In this document: positions 9,719-18,066 of the stretch, piece by piece
Numbering within the stretch: position 1 is the stretch's first letter
Layout: the number at the start of each line of letters is the position of its first letter
Assembly (NCBI GenBank): GCA_900547645.1
Contig: URHP01000028.1
Location: 1 to 19,537, forward strand
DNA length: 19,537 nt
Reading direction: 5' to 3'
DNA from: an uncultured Eubacteriales bacterium
Lineage (GTDB): Bacteria > Bacillota > Clostridia > Christensenellales > Borkfalkiaceae
Notes under the pieces: model-generated
What the model saw: the letters and a program-made list of their open reading frames with translations, nothing else
Database searches by the model: none
What the model was told of the DNA's origin: nothing
Position numbers and translations under genes: made by a program

Positions 9719-9735
9719 GCTCCCCTACGGGGAGC
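9719..9735 (-). promoter_or_regulatory. Hairpin in the ftsK 5' leader
   Basis: A perfect 7-base stem (GCTCCCC / GGGGAGC) with a 3-base loop lies in the predicted ftsK leader, between the promoter and the GGAGG site at 9708-9712. It ends only six bases before that site on the transcript. It could influence ribosome access or mRNA stability. There is no T-tract, so it is not a terminator. Confidence 0.5.
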
Positions 9736-9757
9736 ACCGTCTTTGATTTCAGCATAT

Positions 9758-9786
9758 AGTATAACATTTCCGCCCGGATTTTTCAA
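9758..9786 (-). promoter_or_regulatory. Sigma-A promoter for ftsK
   Basis: The -35 box TTGAAA (9781-9786) and the -10 box TATACT (9758-9763) are separated by exactly 17 bases. The predicted transcript start is near 9751. That excludes the two upstream ATGs as start codons and supports the TTG at 9701. Confidence 0.75.
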
Positions 9787-9831
9787 CGATTTCAAGCAGA
9801 TTTTCGGAAAATTCGCAAATCCCCTTCCATG

Positions 9832-9892
9832 CCGCGGATTTCCGCGGACCGCACGGCGCGCAGGACGGAACGCTGCGGCAGACGTCTGCCGC
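9832..9892. repeat. Two inverted repeats in the ftsK upstream region
   Basis: The first (9832-9847) is CCGCGGA, a two-base gap, and TCCGCGG. The second (9875-9892) is a perfect 18-bp palindrome, GCGGCAGACGTCTGCCGC. They lie upstream of the ftsK promoter and beyond the terminator of the preceding gene. Neither is followed by a T-tract, so a protein-binding site is more plausible than a terminator. No regulator is assigned. Confidence 0.5.
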
Positions 9893-9905
9893 CATATGCC
9901 GGATT

Positions 9906-9939
9906 AAAAAAGAAACACGGGCGCCTCGTGCTTCTTTTT
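9906..9939 (-). terminator. Rho-independent terminator of the 171-residue orphan gene
   Basis: On the minus strand an 8-bp stem (GAAGCACG / CGTGTTTC, one G-U pair), extended by A/T pairs, is followed by a run of six T. It starts 12 bases after the stop codon at 9952. Flanking A and T runs mean it could also act weakly on the plus strand. Confidence 0.8.
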
Positions 9940-9951
9940 GCTATCATAATT

Positions 9952-10467
9952 TTAATTTTCTGATTTCTGCTTATGAAAATAACTTCTCAATGTATGTTCT
10001 ACTACTCGTACTTTCTCAAAATCAATTCTTACCCTTCCCGGACTCCAACCAGTTTGAAATTCAAAGATATAATTCCCCTCCTTGGATATACCAATCCAAC
10101 TTTGAAGAATATCTGTAAGCCAATTTTCACATATCCCATTTGCAGTCACCTCAAAGCTGCAATATACTTTATGAATTTTACTAAAAGTAATTTCATAAAG
10201 ACCTGTATCGCTATAAATCACCATTTCAATCGTATCTGTTTCATGCTTATACGTATTATAGTTCCCCATCATAGAAAAGCGCAAAATGTAATAGTCGTGA
10301 AAATGACTGTAATCAGAAAATTTTGTTCCCCAATACGCCTTTGCAAACTTTTGGGGGATTTTGTCCCGAATGCTTTCCCAATATGCCCGATACGCTTCTA
10401 CGTCCTGATCAAATAATACAGGATCGTATTCCAATCTCTTTCCTTTTTTGCCTTCTCTTTTCGCCAT
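9952..10467 (-). CDS. Hypothetical protein, AT-rich orphan
   Basis: I do not recognise this family. The protein (171 residues) begins MAKREGKKGKRLEYDP, with a basic N-terminus followed by an aromatic-rich body (many Tyr, Trp, Phe; for example KAYWGTKFSDYSHFHDYYIL). There is no signal peptide, membrane segment or cysteine motif, so a soluble cytoplasmic protein is likely. The frame is open further upstream to 10578, but the consensus promoter at 10496-10523 puts the transcript start near 10489, so the paired ATGs at 10470 and 10467 are the realistic starts. The second has the better spacing (five bases) to a GGGGG stretch. Base composition is only about one-third G+C in lines I counted, against roughly 60% around it. 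With its own promoter and terminator it looks like a self-contained, recently acquired gene. Confidence 0.72.
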   Translation of the reverse strand: MAKREGKKGKRLEYDPVLFDQDVEAYRAYWESIRDKIPQKFAKAYWGTKFSDYSHFHDYYILRFSMMGNYNTYKHETDTIEMVIYSDTGLYEITFSKIHKVYCSFEVTANGICENWLTDILQSWIGISKEGNYIFEFQTGWSPGRVRIDFEKVRVVEHTLRSYFHKQKSEN

Positions 10468-10495
10468 CATTGCCCCCGGGAGAATCTTTATATCC

Positions 10496-10523
10496 ATTAT
10501 AGCATGAATCGGATGCATGTCAA
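10496..10523 (-). promoter_or_regulatory. Sigma-A promoter of the 171-residue orphan gene
   Basis: The -35 box TTGACA (10518-10523) and the -10 box TATAAT (10496-10501) are both perfect consensus, separated by 16 bases. Transcription would start about 20 bases before the ATG pair at 10467/10470. Confidence 0.8.
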
Positions 10524-10665
10524 GAGGCCGACCGCATTTCTTGACGGAAAAAAATCCTTTCCCCGCCGGACGAGCCATTAAAACGGCATATTAATATTAT
10601 GGGATCTTTACTTCACTCCTGAGAGCCGTGCGCCGCTTTGTTCTTTCGCGCCCTGCGCTCGGCAT

Positions 10666-10696
10666 AAAAAAGACGCGCCGCATCAGGCGGCGCGCC
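10666..10696 (-). terminator. Rho-independent terminator of spo0A
   Basis: On the minus strand a 10-bp GC-rich stem (GGCGCGCCGC / GCGGCGCGTC, one G-U pair) with a CTGAT loop is followed by six T. It lies 20 bases past the spo0A stop codon. Confidence 0.92.
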
Positions 10697-10716
10697 GTGT
10701 TCCGTCCATTGCAGGA

Positions 10717-11469
10717 TCAGACCATGTTTTCCAGAATGAGCTTGTCCGCGACGAGCGCGATGAATTCGCTGTTCGTCGGTTTTTCCGTGCCGATGTATAC
10801 CCGTGCGCCGAAAATGGCGTTGACCGCATCGATGCGCCCGCGGTTCCACGCAACTTCGATGGCGTGGCGGATGGCGCGCTCCACTTTGCTTGCGGACGTT
10901 CCGTACTTTTCTCCGATGACGGGATACAGACCCTTGGTCACATTGTTGATGACGTGCGGATCGGCGACCGCCATTTTGATGCCCTCGCGCAGGTAGTTGT
11001 AGCCCTTGATGTTCGGCGGGATGCCGATGGAAATAAAGATATTGCTGATGCGCTCGTCGAGCGAGCTTGCGCGGCGCCGCTCGAACTTTTCCCGCACGGG
11101 CGCGTCCGTATCCGACGCGATCTCCGCAACGCGCTCCTCCACGATCTGCGCCGACACGGGCTTCATGAGGTAGTACCGCGCGCCCAATGCGATGGCACGG
11201 TTGATGATCTTGTCATCCGCAAAGTTCCCGAGCACGACAAAATCCGTCTTTATGCCCGCCTTCTTTGCGCGCTCCATCACCGTGAACCCGTCCGCGCCCG
11301 TCAGCAGCAGGCTGACCACGACGACGTTCGGCGCGTTCTTTTCGAGCATGACGAACCCCTCTTCGCCGTCTCCCGTTACGCCGCACACGGTGTAACCTTC
11401 CTGCCCGAAGTGTTCGGAGAGCTCCTTGGCGAACGTCTCGTTGCTCTCCAGAATCAAGACTTTTTTCAT
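10717..11469 (-). CDS. spo0A: Spo0A: sporulation master regulator with degenerate receiver domain
   Basis: This 250-residue protein has the Spo0A architecture: receiver (about 1-120), linker, and C-terminal DNA-binding domain (about 140-250). The C-terminal domain is highly conserved, including IKGYNYLREGI, the recognition-helix region ASKVERAIRHAIEVAWNRG, and KPTNSEFIALVADKL. The receiver is not canonical. The acidic pair is E8-S9 (LILESNE) instead of Asp-Asp. The phosphoacceptor position is Ser53 (VVVVSLLLTGADG; codon AGC at 11311-11313). The conserved Thr/Ser is Gly81 (VVLGNF). Only Lys103 (LMKP) is kept. The start has GGAGG at 11477-11481, seven bases away. The gene is monocistronic, between the ligA terminator and its own. 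In relatives phosphorylation drives dimerisation and 0A-box binding; here control by the phosphorelay is doubtful. Confidence 0.96.
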   Translation of the reverse strand: MKKVLILESNETFAKELSEHFGQEGYTVCGVTGDGEEGFVMLEKNAPNVVVVSLLLTGADGFTVMERAKKAGIKTDFVVLGNFADDKIINRAIALGARYYLMKPVSAQIVEERVAEIASDTDAPVREKFERRRASSLDERISNIFISIGIPPNIKGYNYLREGIKMAVADPHVINNVTKGLYPVIGEKYGTSASKVERAIRHAIEVAWNRGRIDAVNAIFGARVYIGTEKPTNSEFIALVADKLILENMV

Positions 11470-11500
11470 ATTTCCGCCTCCGTTTTAATTTCGTAAACGC

Positions 11501-11529
11501 ATTATAAAACACAAAATCGGATTTGTAAA
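11501..11529 (-). promoter_or_regulatory. Sigma-A promoter of spo0A
   Basis: The -35 box TTTACA (11524-11529; one mismatch) and the -10 box TATAAT (11501-11506) are 17 bases apart. The transcript would start near 11494, leaving a leader of about 25 bases. A pair of 11-base inverted arms (AATTTCGTAAA at 11487-11497 and TTTACGAAATT at 11559-11569) brackets the promoter. Confidence 0.8.
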
Positions 11530-11534
11530 GTCAT

Positions 11535-11590
11535 TTTTGTACAAAATTCAAAGAATTATTTACGAAATTCTTCTATTTTTGTACAAAAAT
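11535..11590. promoter_or_regulatory. Paired palindromes upstream of the spo0A promoter (candidate operators)
   Basis: Two copies of a TTTTGTACAAAA palindrome occur here. The proximal copy (11535-11546, 12 bp) begins five bases upstream of the -35 box. The distal copy (11575-11590) is extended to a perfect 16-bp palindrome, ATTTTTGTACAAAAAT. Their centres are 42 bp apart, four helical turns, placing both on the same face of the DNA. The repeated sequence is different from the 0A box, so a separate dimeric regulator is implied. Confidence 0.65.
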
Positions 11591-11622
11591 GTCGAGAAGG
11601 CGAAAAAATACAAATTTCGACA
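11590..11622. promoter_or_regulatory. Candidate Spo0A boxes upstream of spo0A
   Basis: On the plus strand a perfect TTCGACA (11616-11622), the complement of the 0A box TGTCGAA, faces a one-mismatch copy TGTCGAG (11590-11596). They lie about 60 and 90 bases upstream of the -35 box. This suggests autoregulation through the conserved DNA-binding domain. Seven-base matches are short, so chance cannot be excluded. Confidence 0.45.
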
Positions 11623-11662
11623 AAAAACGCCCTCCGTCGGCACATGATCCGTACGGAGGGCG
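11622..11662 (-). terminator. Rho-independent terminator of the pcrA-ligA operon
   Basis: On the minus strand a perfect 10-bp stem (CGCCCTCCGT / ACGGAGGGCG) with a 15-base loop is followed by six T. It begins seven bases past the ligA stop and separates the operon from spo0A. Confidence 0.9.
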
Positions 11663-11668
11663 ACGCCC

Positions 11669-13618
<1,950 letters not shown>

Positions 13619-13673
13619 TCACTCCGTGCAACCAACAATATGTAAAATCAACGCAACGCCCGCCGTAAAGCAC

Positions 13674-14855
13674 TTACGCAGGCGTACTCCCGCCGTCTGT
13701 CCCGCACGTGAGAAGTCCGCGCCGATGCACTGCCGCGCGCAGTTTTTCCGCATCCAGCGCGCCGACGTCCGCCCCGCTTTGCAGAGAAAGCGCAGCGATG
13801 AGCGCGCTCACTTCCCCCGTTAAAGCAGCAAAGGGGATGACACGTACGGCACCCCATGCCGCGCCCGTAGCGGAGATCACCCTTCCCGCGGCGACGGCGT
13901 TTCCGGCGTCACGCAGATAAAAGCTACGATACGGGATCTCGTACCATACTCCGCGCCGTTCAAAATCTCCGCCCACGCACAGGCTGTCCGCAAAGTGCCT
14001 GTTTGCATCCGCGCCTGTCAGAGTGTACGCACCCTCTATGCGGCGGATCGTACGGAACTGCGGCATTGCGGGAAGCGCCACCACTTCGCCCGTCAGCTTC
14101 CCTGCGGCAATTTCCTCATATAACCTGAGCTGTCCGTTCTGCAGGATCCGGTTGACCTCTTCACGCGTTGTTCCCGCTACAAAACCGCTCTTATCGGGAG
14201 CGTTCCATGGCGCCGCATCACCGATATAATGCCACTTGCGCAGAGACCGGCCGTCCGCCACATGTACGACATAGGAGAGCGCGTTGCGTCCTTCACACGT
14301 AGGAAACCCGCCGCGGAAGAAAATTTCGCACGATCCCGTGGCATCGATGTAGCGCTTTGCCCGAACCGTTTCCATGCCGCTCTGCGTGGCAAAGAGGAGC
14401 GAACTGACGCAGCCGTTCCGCACACGCACATCGGTGAGAAGCGCGTCCAATACGACCTCCACGCCCTCTTCCTTCAGCCACGCAAGCAGAACGACCGCAA
14501 GCCGCGTGGGAGAAAACCAGCTGACGTATCTGCCCTTTTCTTTCGGGCCGGCGCTTTCACGGCGGCGCACCGCATCGGGAACACCTTGCCGCCAACATGC
14601 CGGAACACTGCCTCCGCCATATGCCAAAGCACGCTGCAGCATCTCTTCGGCGATCCCGCCGATCAGTTGCACGCCCATGCCGTCACACATGGGTTCCCAC
14701 CAATTGACAAGCCCGTTTGTCGCCAGACCGCCCAGGATTGCACTGCGTTCCAAAAGGATCGTACGCAGCCCCGCCCGGGCAGCAGAAACCGCTGCGGCGC
14801 AGCCCGCTGTTCCGCCGCCCACGACCGCAACGTCAAATATTTTTCCGCCGATCAT
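13674..14855 (-). CDS. FAD-dependent oxidoreductase
   Basis: This 393-residue protein begins with a Rossmann dinucleotide-binding fold: VAVVGGGTAGCAAAVSAARA has GxGxxG-type glycines at 13-18, and E36 (ILLERSA) would hold the adenine ribose. The following GGLATNGLVN stretch is typical of the 'FAD dependent oxidoreductase' family (PF12831-like), as is the ATG-type FAD motif near the C-terminus (AVAAGRVISATGAAWGAVRV). No signal peptide is seen, so it is probably cytoplasmic. Substrate cannot be assigned. The ATG has an AAGGGG site eight bases upstream. It sits 29 bases after pcrA and 58 before ligA, so it is probably cotranscribed with them, splitting a pair that is adjacent in many Firmicutes. 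A functional tie to DNA repair is not implied by the family. Confidence 0.85.
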   Translation of the reverse strand: MIGGKIFDVAVVGGGTAGCAAAVSAARAGLRTILLERSAILGGLATNGLVNWWEPMCDGMGVQLIGGIAEEMLQRALAYGGGSVPACWRQGVPDAVRRRESAGPKEKGRYVSWFSPTRLAVVLLAWLKEEGVEVVLDALLTDVRVRNGCVSSLLFATQSGMETVRAKRYIDATGSCEIFFRGGFPTCEGRNALSYVVHVADGRSLRKWHYIGDAAPWNAPDKSGFVAGTTREEVNRILQNGQLRLYEEIAAGKLTGEVVALPAMPQFRTIRRIEGAYTLTGADANRHFADSLCVGGDFERRGVWYEIPYRSFYLRDAGNAVAAGRVISATGAAWGAVRVIPFAALTGEVSALIAALSLQSGADVGALDAEKLRAAVHRRGLLTCGTDGGSTPA

Positions 14856-14884
14856 CTGTTTTTCCCCTTATCAAAACAATGTTC

Positions 14885-17233
14885 TTACAGAATGGTAAGC
14901 GGCGCCAGCGCGGCGGCAAGATCTTTGTTGCCCGCCTTATCGAAGCGAACCGTGATGATGACGTTTCCGCCCGTGCCGCGCATTGCCGTGACCACGCCGT
15001 CGCCGAAGCGGGCATGCCGCACGCGCACGCCGACCGCAAACCCGGACGTATCCTTGCGCGGCTGCTGCGGCGCGGAAGCGCCCGCATTGCCGAAGCGAAC
15101 GGGCGCAGAAGACTGCGCACGGGAAGCGGGCGCCGGCGCGCCGCCCGCGCCATAGGTGCGGAAACCCTCGTCGCGCTCCCGCTGTCCGCCGTAAGCGCCG
15201 CCCCGCGCATAGCTGCGCGCGCCGTAGCCACCAAAGCCGTTCCGTCCGCCAACCCCGCGCGAAATCCCGCCCTCGTAGCCGCCGGAACGATAATAATCGC
15301 CCGAATAGCGCGGAAAGACGCTCGCCGCGGGGATCCCGAGTTCGCCCTCCAGCTCGTTGACAAACTTGGAACGGACGGTCGCTTCGCGGTGTCCGTAAAG
15401 ATAACGGCTCTTCGAACGCGTCAGCCACAGCCGCTCCTTTGCCCGCGTGATGGCGACGTACATGAGCCGCCGCTCTTCCTCGAGCGCCGCGGGATCGTCG
15501 TTCGCGCGCGAAGTGGGCATGACGTTCTCCTCCAGTCCCACGACAAACACGCACGGAAATTCCAGCCCCTTGACGGCGTGGATGGTGGCGATGGTCACAT
15601 AGTCGCCGTCGTCCATCTCATCGGTATCCGAATAGAGCGTGATCTGCTGCAAATAATCGGAGAGCGAAGCTTCCGGATTCATGCGCACGAATTCGTCCAC
15701 CGAATTGAGAAATTCGTCGATATTGGCGCGCTTGGTGACGGACTCGTCCGAATTGTCGGCATACTGCCCCACCATCCCCGAAGAATCCACCATCGCATGC
15801 ACGAAGGCGTCTACGGGCAGGACCTGCGCGTCAAGCACCAGCCCCTTGAGATATTTCCCGAACGCGCGCAGCTTTTCCTTGGCGCCGCCGTTCACGGGAA
15901 GCAGATCGCAGTCGAGCACGGCGTCGTAAAGGGAGACGTCCTCGCGCTCGGCATAATCGAAGAGCGCCTGCACCGTCTTTTCGCCGATGCCGCGGCGCGG
16001 AACATTGATGATGCGCGCCACCGCCTCCGAATCGAAGGGATTGCCCGCCACGCGCAGATAGGCGAGGATGTCCTTGATCTCCTTGCGTTCGAAGAACTTG
16101 AAGCCCCCGAACACCTTATAGGGAATGCCGTACTTGGTGAACTCCTGCTCGTACGAGCGGGTAAGCGCGTTGATGCGCATGAGCACGGCAAAATCGGAGA
16201 GACGGTATCCCTGCGCGCGCATGGACGCGATGATGCGGGCGCAGTAGAGCGCTTCCCCCGTCTCGTCCTCCGCCTCGTAATAGACGGGTTTTTCCCCTTC
16301 GGGGTTATCCGTGCGCAGCGTCTTCCCCTTTCTGCGCGCATTGTGCGCGATCGACGCGTTCGCAAGCGACAGGATCGCCTTGGTGGAACGGTAGTTCTGC
16401 TGAAGTTTGTACACCTTTGCATCGGGATATACCCGTTCGAATCCGAGGATATTTTCGATCTTCGCGCCCCGCCAGCCGTAGATGGACTGATCGTCGTCGC
16501 CGACGACGAAGAGGTTCCCGTGCACGGACGCAAGGCATTTGACGATCTCGAACTGTACGGCGTTGGTATCCTGAAATTCGTCTACGTGGACGTAGCGGAA
16601 CCTGCCCGCAAGGTAGGAGAGCGCCTCGGCGTCCTCCTTCAGAAGGGCGAGCGCCTCGGTCAGAAGATCGTCGAAATCGAGCGCGTTGTATGCCTTCAGA
16701 TGCGCGGCGTACTTTTCATACACTCTGACAGCCGCCTCCGCATTGCTCTCGCGTCCGCAGCGCTGCGCATATTCGGCGGGCGAAAGCCCCATCATTTTGG
16801 CGTTGGAGATATGCCATTTGACCGACTTCAGCAGCTTCCCGTCCTCATCCTCATAGCCGCATTCCTTGAACGCCTGTTTGACAACGGCGGAGCGCTCCTG
16901 CTCGGAGTAGATGGAAAAGTTCGGCGAAAGCCCTCTGCGCTCCGCAAACATTCTTAAAATTTTGACACACATGGAGTGGATGGTGCACACCCACATGCGA
17001 GAGACGTCCGTCATGGCGTCGAGACGTTCGCGCATCTCCCGCGCCGCCTTGTTGGTGAATGTGATGGCGAGGATATTTTCCGGCGGAACGCCGAGTTCCG
17101 TGACAAGATGCGCGATGCGGGACGTAAGGACGCGCGTCTTGCCGCTGCCCGCACCTGCAAGCACCAAAACCGCGCCCTCGGTATCGAGTACGGGCGCGCG
17201 CTGTTCTTCGTTGAGCTGTTCGAGTTCTTCCAT
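14885..17233 (-). CDS. pcrA: UvrD/PcrA-type superfamily 1A DNA helicase
   Basis: PcrA is a 3'-5' helicase that acts in repair, removes RecA from DNA and supports rolling-circle replication. The 782-residue protein has motif Q/I (LNEEQRAP, then LAGAGSGKT at 25-33), motif Ia (ITFTNKAAREM), motif II DEFQDT at 218-223, motif III (DDDQSIYGWRGA), motif V (ATIHAVKGLEF) and motif VI (RRLMYVAITRAK). A Gly/Arg/Tyr-rich flexible segment (about 645-725) leads to a C-terminal Tudor-like domain (VGVRVRHARFGDGVV), which in B. subtilis PcrA binds RNA polymerase. The ATG has almost no leader: the promoter predicts a transcript start only a few bases upstream, and no Shine-Dalgarno sequence is visible. It heads the pcrA-FAD-ligA operon. 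Confidence 0.96.
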   Translation of the reverse strand: MEELEQLNEEQRAPVLDTEGAVLVLAGAGSGKTRVLTSRIAHLVTELGVPPENILAITFTNKAAREMRERLDAMTDVSRMWVCTIHSMCVKILRMFAERRGLSPNFSIYSEQERSAVVKQAFKECGYEDEDGKLLKSVKWHISNAKMMGLSPAEYAQRCGRESNAEAAVRVYEKYAAHLKAYNALDFDDLLTEALALLKEDAEALSYLAGRFRYVHVDEFQDTNAVQFEIVKCLASVHGNLFVVGDDDQSIYGWRGAKIENILGFERVYPDAKVYKLQQNYRSTKAILSLANASIAHNARRKGKTLRTDNPEGEKPVYYEAEDETGEALYCARIIASMRAQGYRLSDFAVLMRINALTRSYEQEFTKYGIPYKVFGGFKFFERKEIKDILAYLRVAGNPFDSEAVARIINVPRRGIGEKTVQALFDYAEREDVSLYDAVLDCDLLPVNGGAKEKLRAFGKYLKGLVLDAQVLPVDAFVHAMVDSSGMVGQYADNSDESVTKRANIDEFLNSVDEFVRMNPEASLSDYLQQITLYSDTDEMDDGDYVTIATIHAVKGLEFPCVFVVGLEENVMPTSRANDDPAALEEERRLMYVAITRAKERLWLTRSKSRYLYGHREATVRSKFVNELEGELGIPAASVFPRYSGDYYRSGGYEGGISRGVGGRNGFGGYGARSYARGGAYGGQRERDEGFRTYGAGGAPAPASRAQSSAPVRFGNAGASAPQQPRKDTSGFAVGVRVRHARFGDGVVTAMRGTGGNVIITVRFDKAGNKDLAAALAPLTIL

Positions 17234-17242
17234 ATCTCGTAC

Positions 17243-17271
17243 ATTATATCACACGCGGCGCCAAAAGACAA
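17243..17271 (-). promoter_or_regulatory. Sigma-A promoter of pcrA
   Basis: The -35 box TTGTCT (17266-17271), 17 bases, and a perfect -10 TATAAT (17243-17248) preceded by TG (extended -10). The expected transcript start is near 17236, only about three bases before the ATG. Confidence 0.78.
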
Positions 17272-17324
17272 CTTTTCGGCGGAGACGGGACGCAAAAAAG
17301 CGCAGCCGAAAACATGCCGCCCCC

Positions 17325-17353
17325 TTGCAGACACGCGCGACGCATGCTATAAT
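17325..17353 (+). promoter_or_regulatory. Sigma-A promoter of the rhomboid gene
   Basis: A perfect extended -10 (TGCTATAAT, -10 at 17348-17353) lies 17 bases after a weak -35 (TTGCAG, 17325-17330). It is divergent from the pcrA promoter and about 27 bases before the AAGGAG/ATG of the gene. Confidence 0.7.
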
Positions 17354-17379
17354 GAATACAGATCAAACAAGGAGAGAAC

Positions 17380-18059
17380 ATGAAATTCATTGACAGTCCG
17401 AAAAAGCAGCTTGCATGGTATTCCCGCAACTACTTTTATATCGCCACCGTCGCCGTTGTTGTGACAAACATTGCACTGTATGCCTGTTTGGGAAATTCAT
17501 GGACTTCTGCGTTCGGGAACGGTTCCGTACGCTGGGAACGCTCCTTTGACTTCCAACGCATCTGGCGGTGTTTCCTCAACAATTTCTCCCACGGCACATG
17601 GCAGCACGTTCTGCTGAATATGCTCTGCTTTTTTGTGGCGGGGCTGTATCGGAGCGAAAGACGGGCAGCCTCGGCCTTTTGGGACTTGTTCTGTCCATTG
17701 CCATACTACAAGGCTGTGTCTGTACAGCGGCATACGGATACTTCCGCGGTTTTTCGGGTGCCAACTACGCGCTGTACGCCTATATCGCCATCGACTACCT
17801 GTTCTCGTTCACAAAATCGCGGCGCAACAAAACCGATCTCATCTTCGGCGGCATCGTGCTTGCGCTCATTTACCTTGCCATGTGTTTCAGCGGAGGCACC
17901 GCGACCGTCTCGTTTAAGCCCTACCCGTACGACCTTCTGCACAATCTCGGGCACGGAACGGGATTTTTCTGCGGTGCGATCGTCGCGCTGCTCGTTCAGC
18001 TGCCCATGGCGGCGGCGCGCCGCAGCGCAAAGGAATCGGCGCTTGCCGGTCGTTCATAA
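17380..18059 (+). pseudogene. Rhomboid-family intramembrane serine protease, frameshifted
   Basis: Two overlapping frames together encode a rhomboid protease. The first runs from ATG 17380 (AAGGAG site at 17369-17374) to about 17658 (SHGTWQHVLLNMLCFFVAGL). The second continues KTGSLGLLGLVLSIAIL to the stop at 18059. Restoring one A in the AAA run at 17657-17659 gives a continuous 226-residue protein with about six membrane segments. It contains the catalytic serine motif GFSG (Ser126, codon 17754-17756) and a downstream His192 in GHGTGFFCGA, the Ser-His dyad of rhomboids. Such proteases cleave membrane proteins within the bilayer. Both halves are well conserved and the dyad is intact, so a recent mutation or a sequence/assembly error is more likely than old decay. 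Without a fix the first frame reads into an unrelated tail ending at 18189. Confidence 0.85.
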
Positions 18060-18066
18060 TACGATT

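Noticed and set aside
9702..9767. ftsK starting at ATG 9767 or 9755
   Set aside because: Both codons lie inside or before the predicted transcript start; the TTG at 9701 has a proper GGAGG site.
10468..10578. Upstream extension of the AT-rich orphan gene to 10578
   Set aside because: The extension covers the consensus promoter and reads GC-rich, unrelated sequence; the true start is at 10467 or 10470.
14717..16957. Plus-strand reading frame of 746 codons opposite pcrA
   Set aside because: It is an antisense shadow of the helicase gene, with low-complexity translation and no homologous features.
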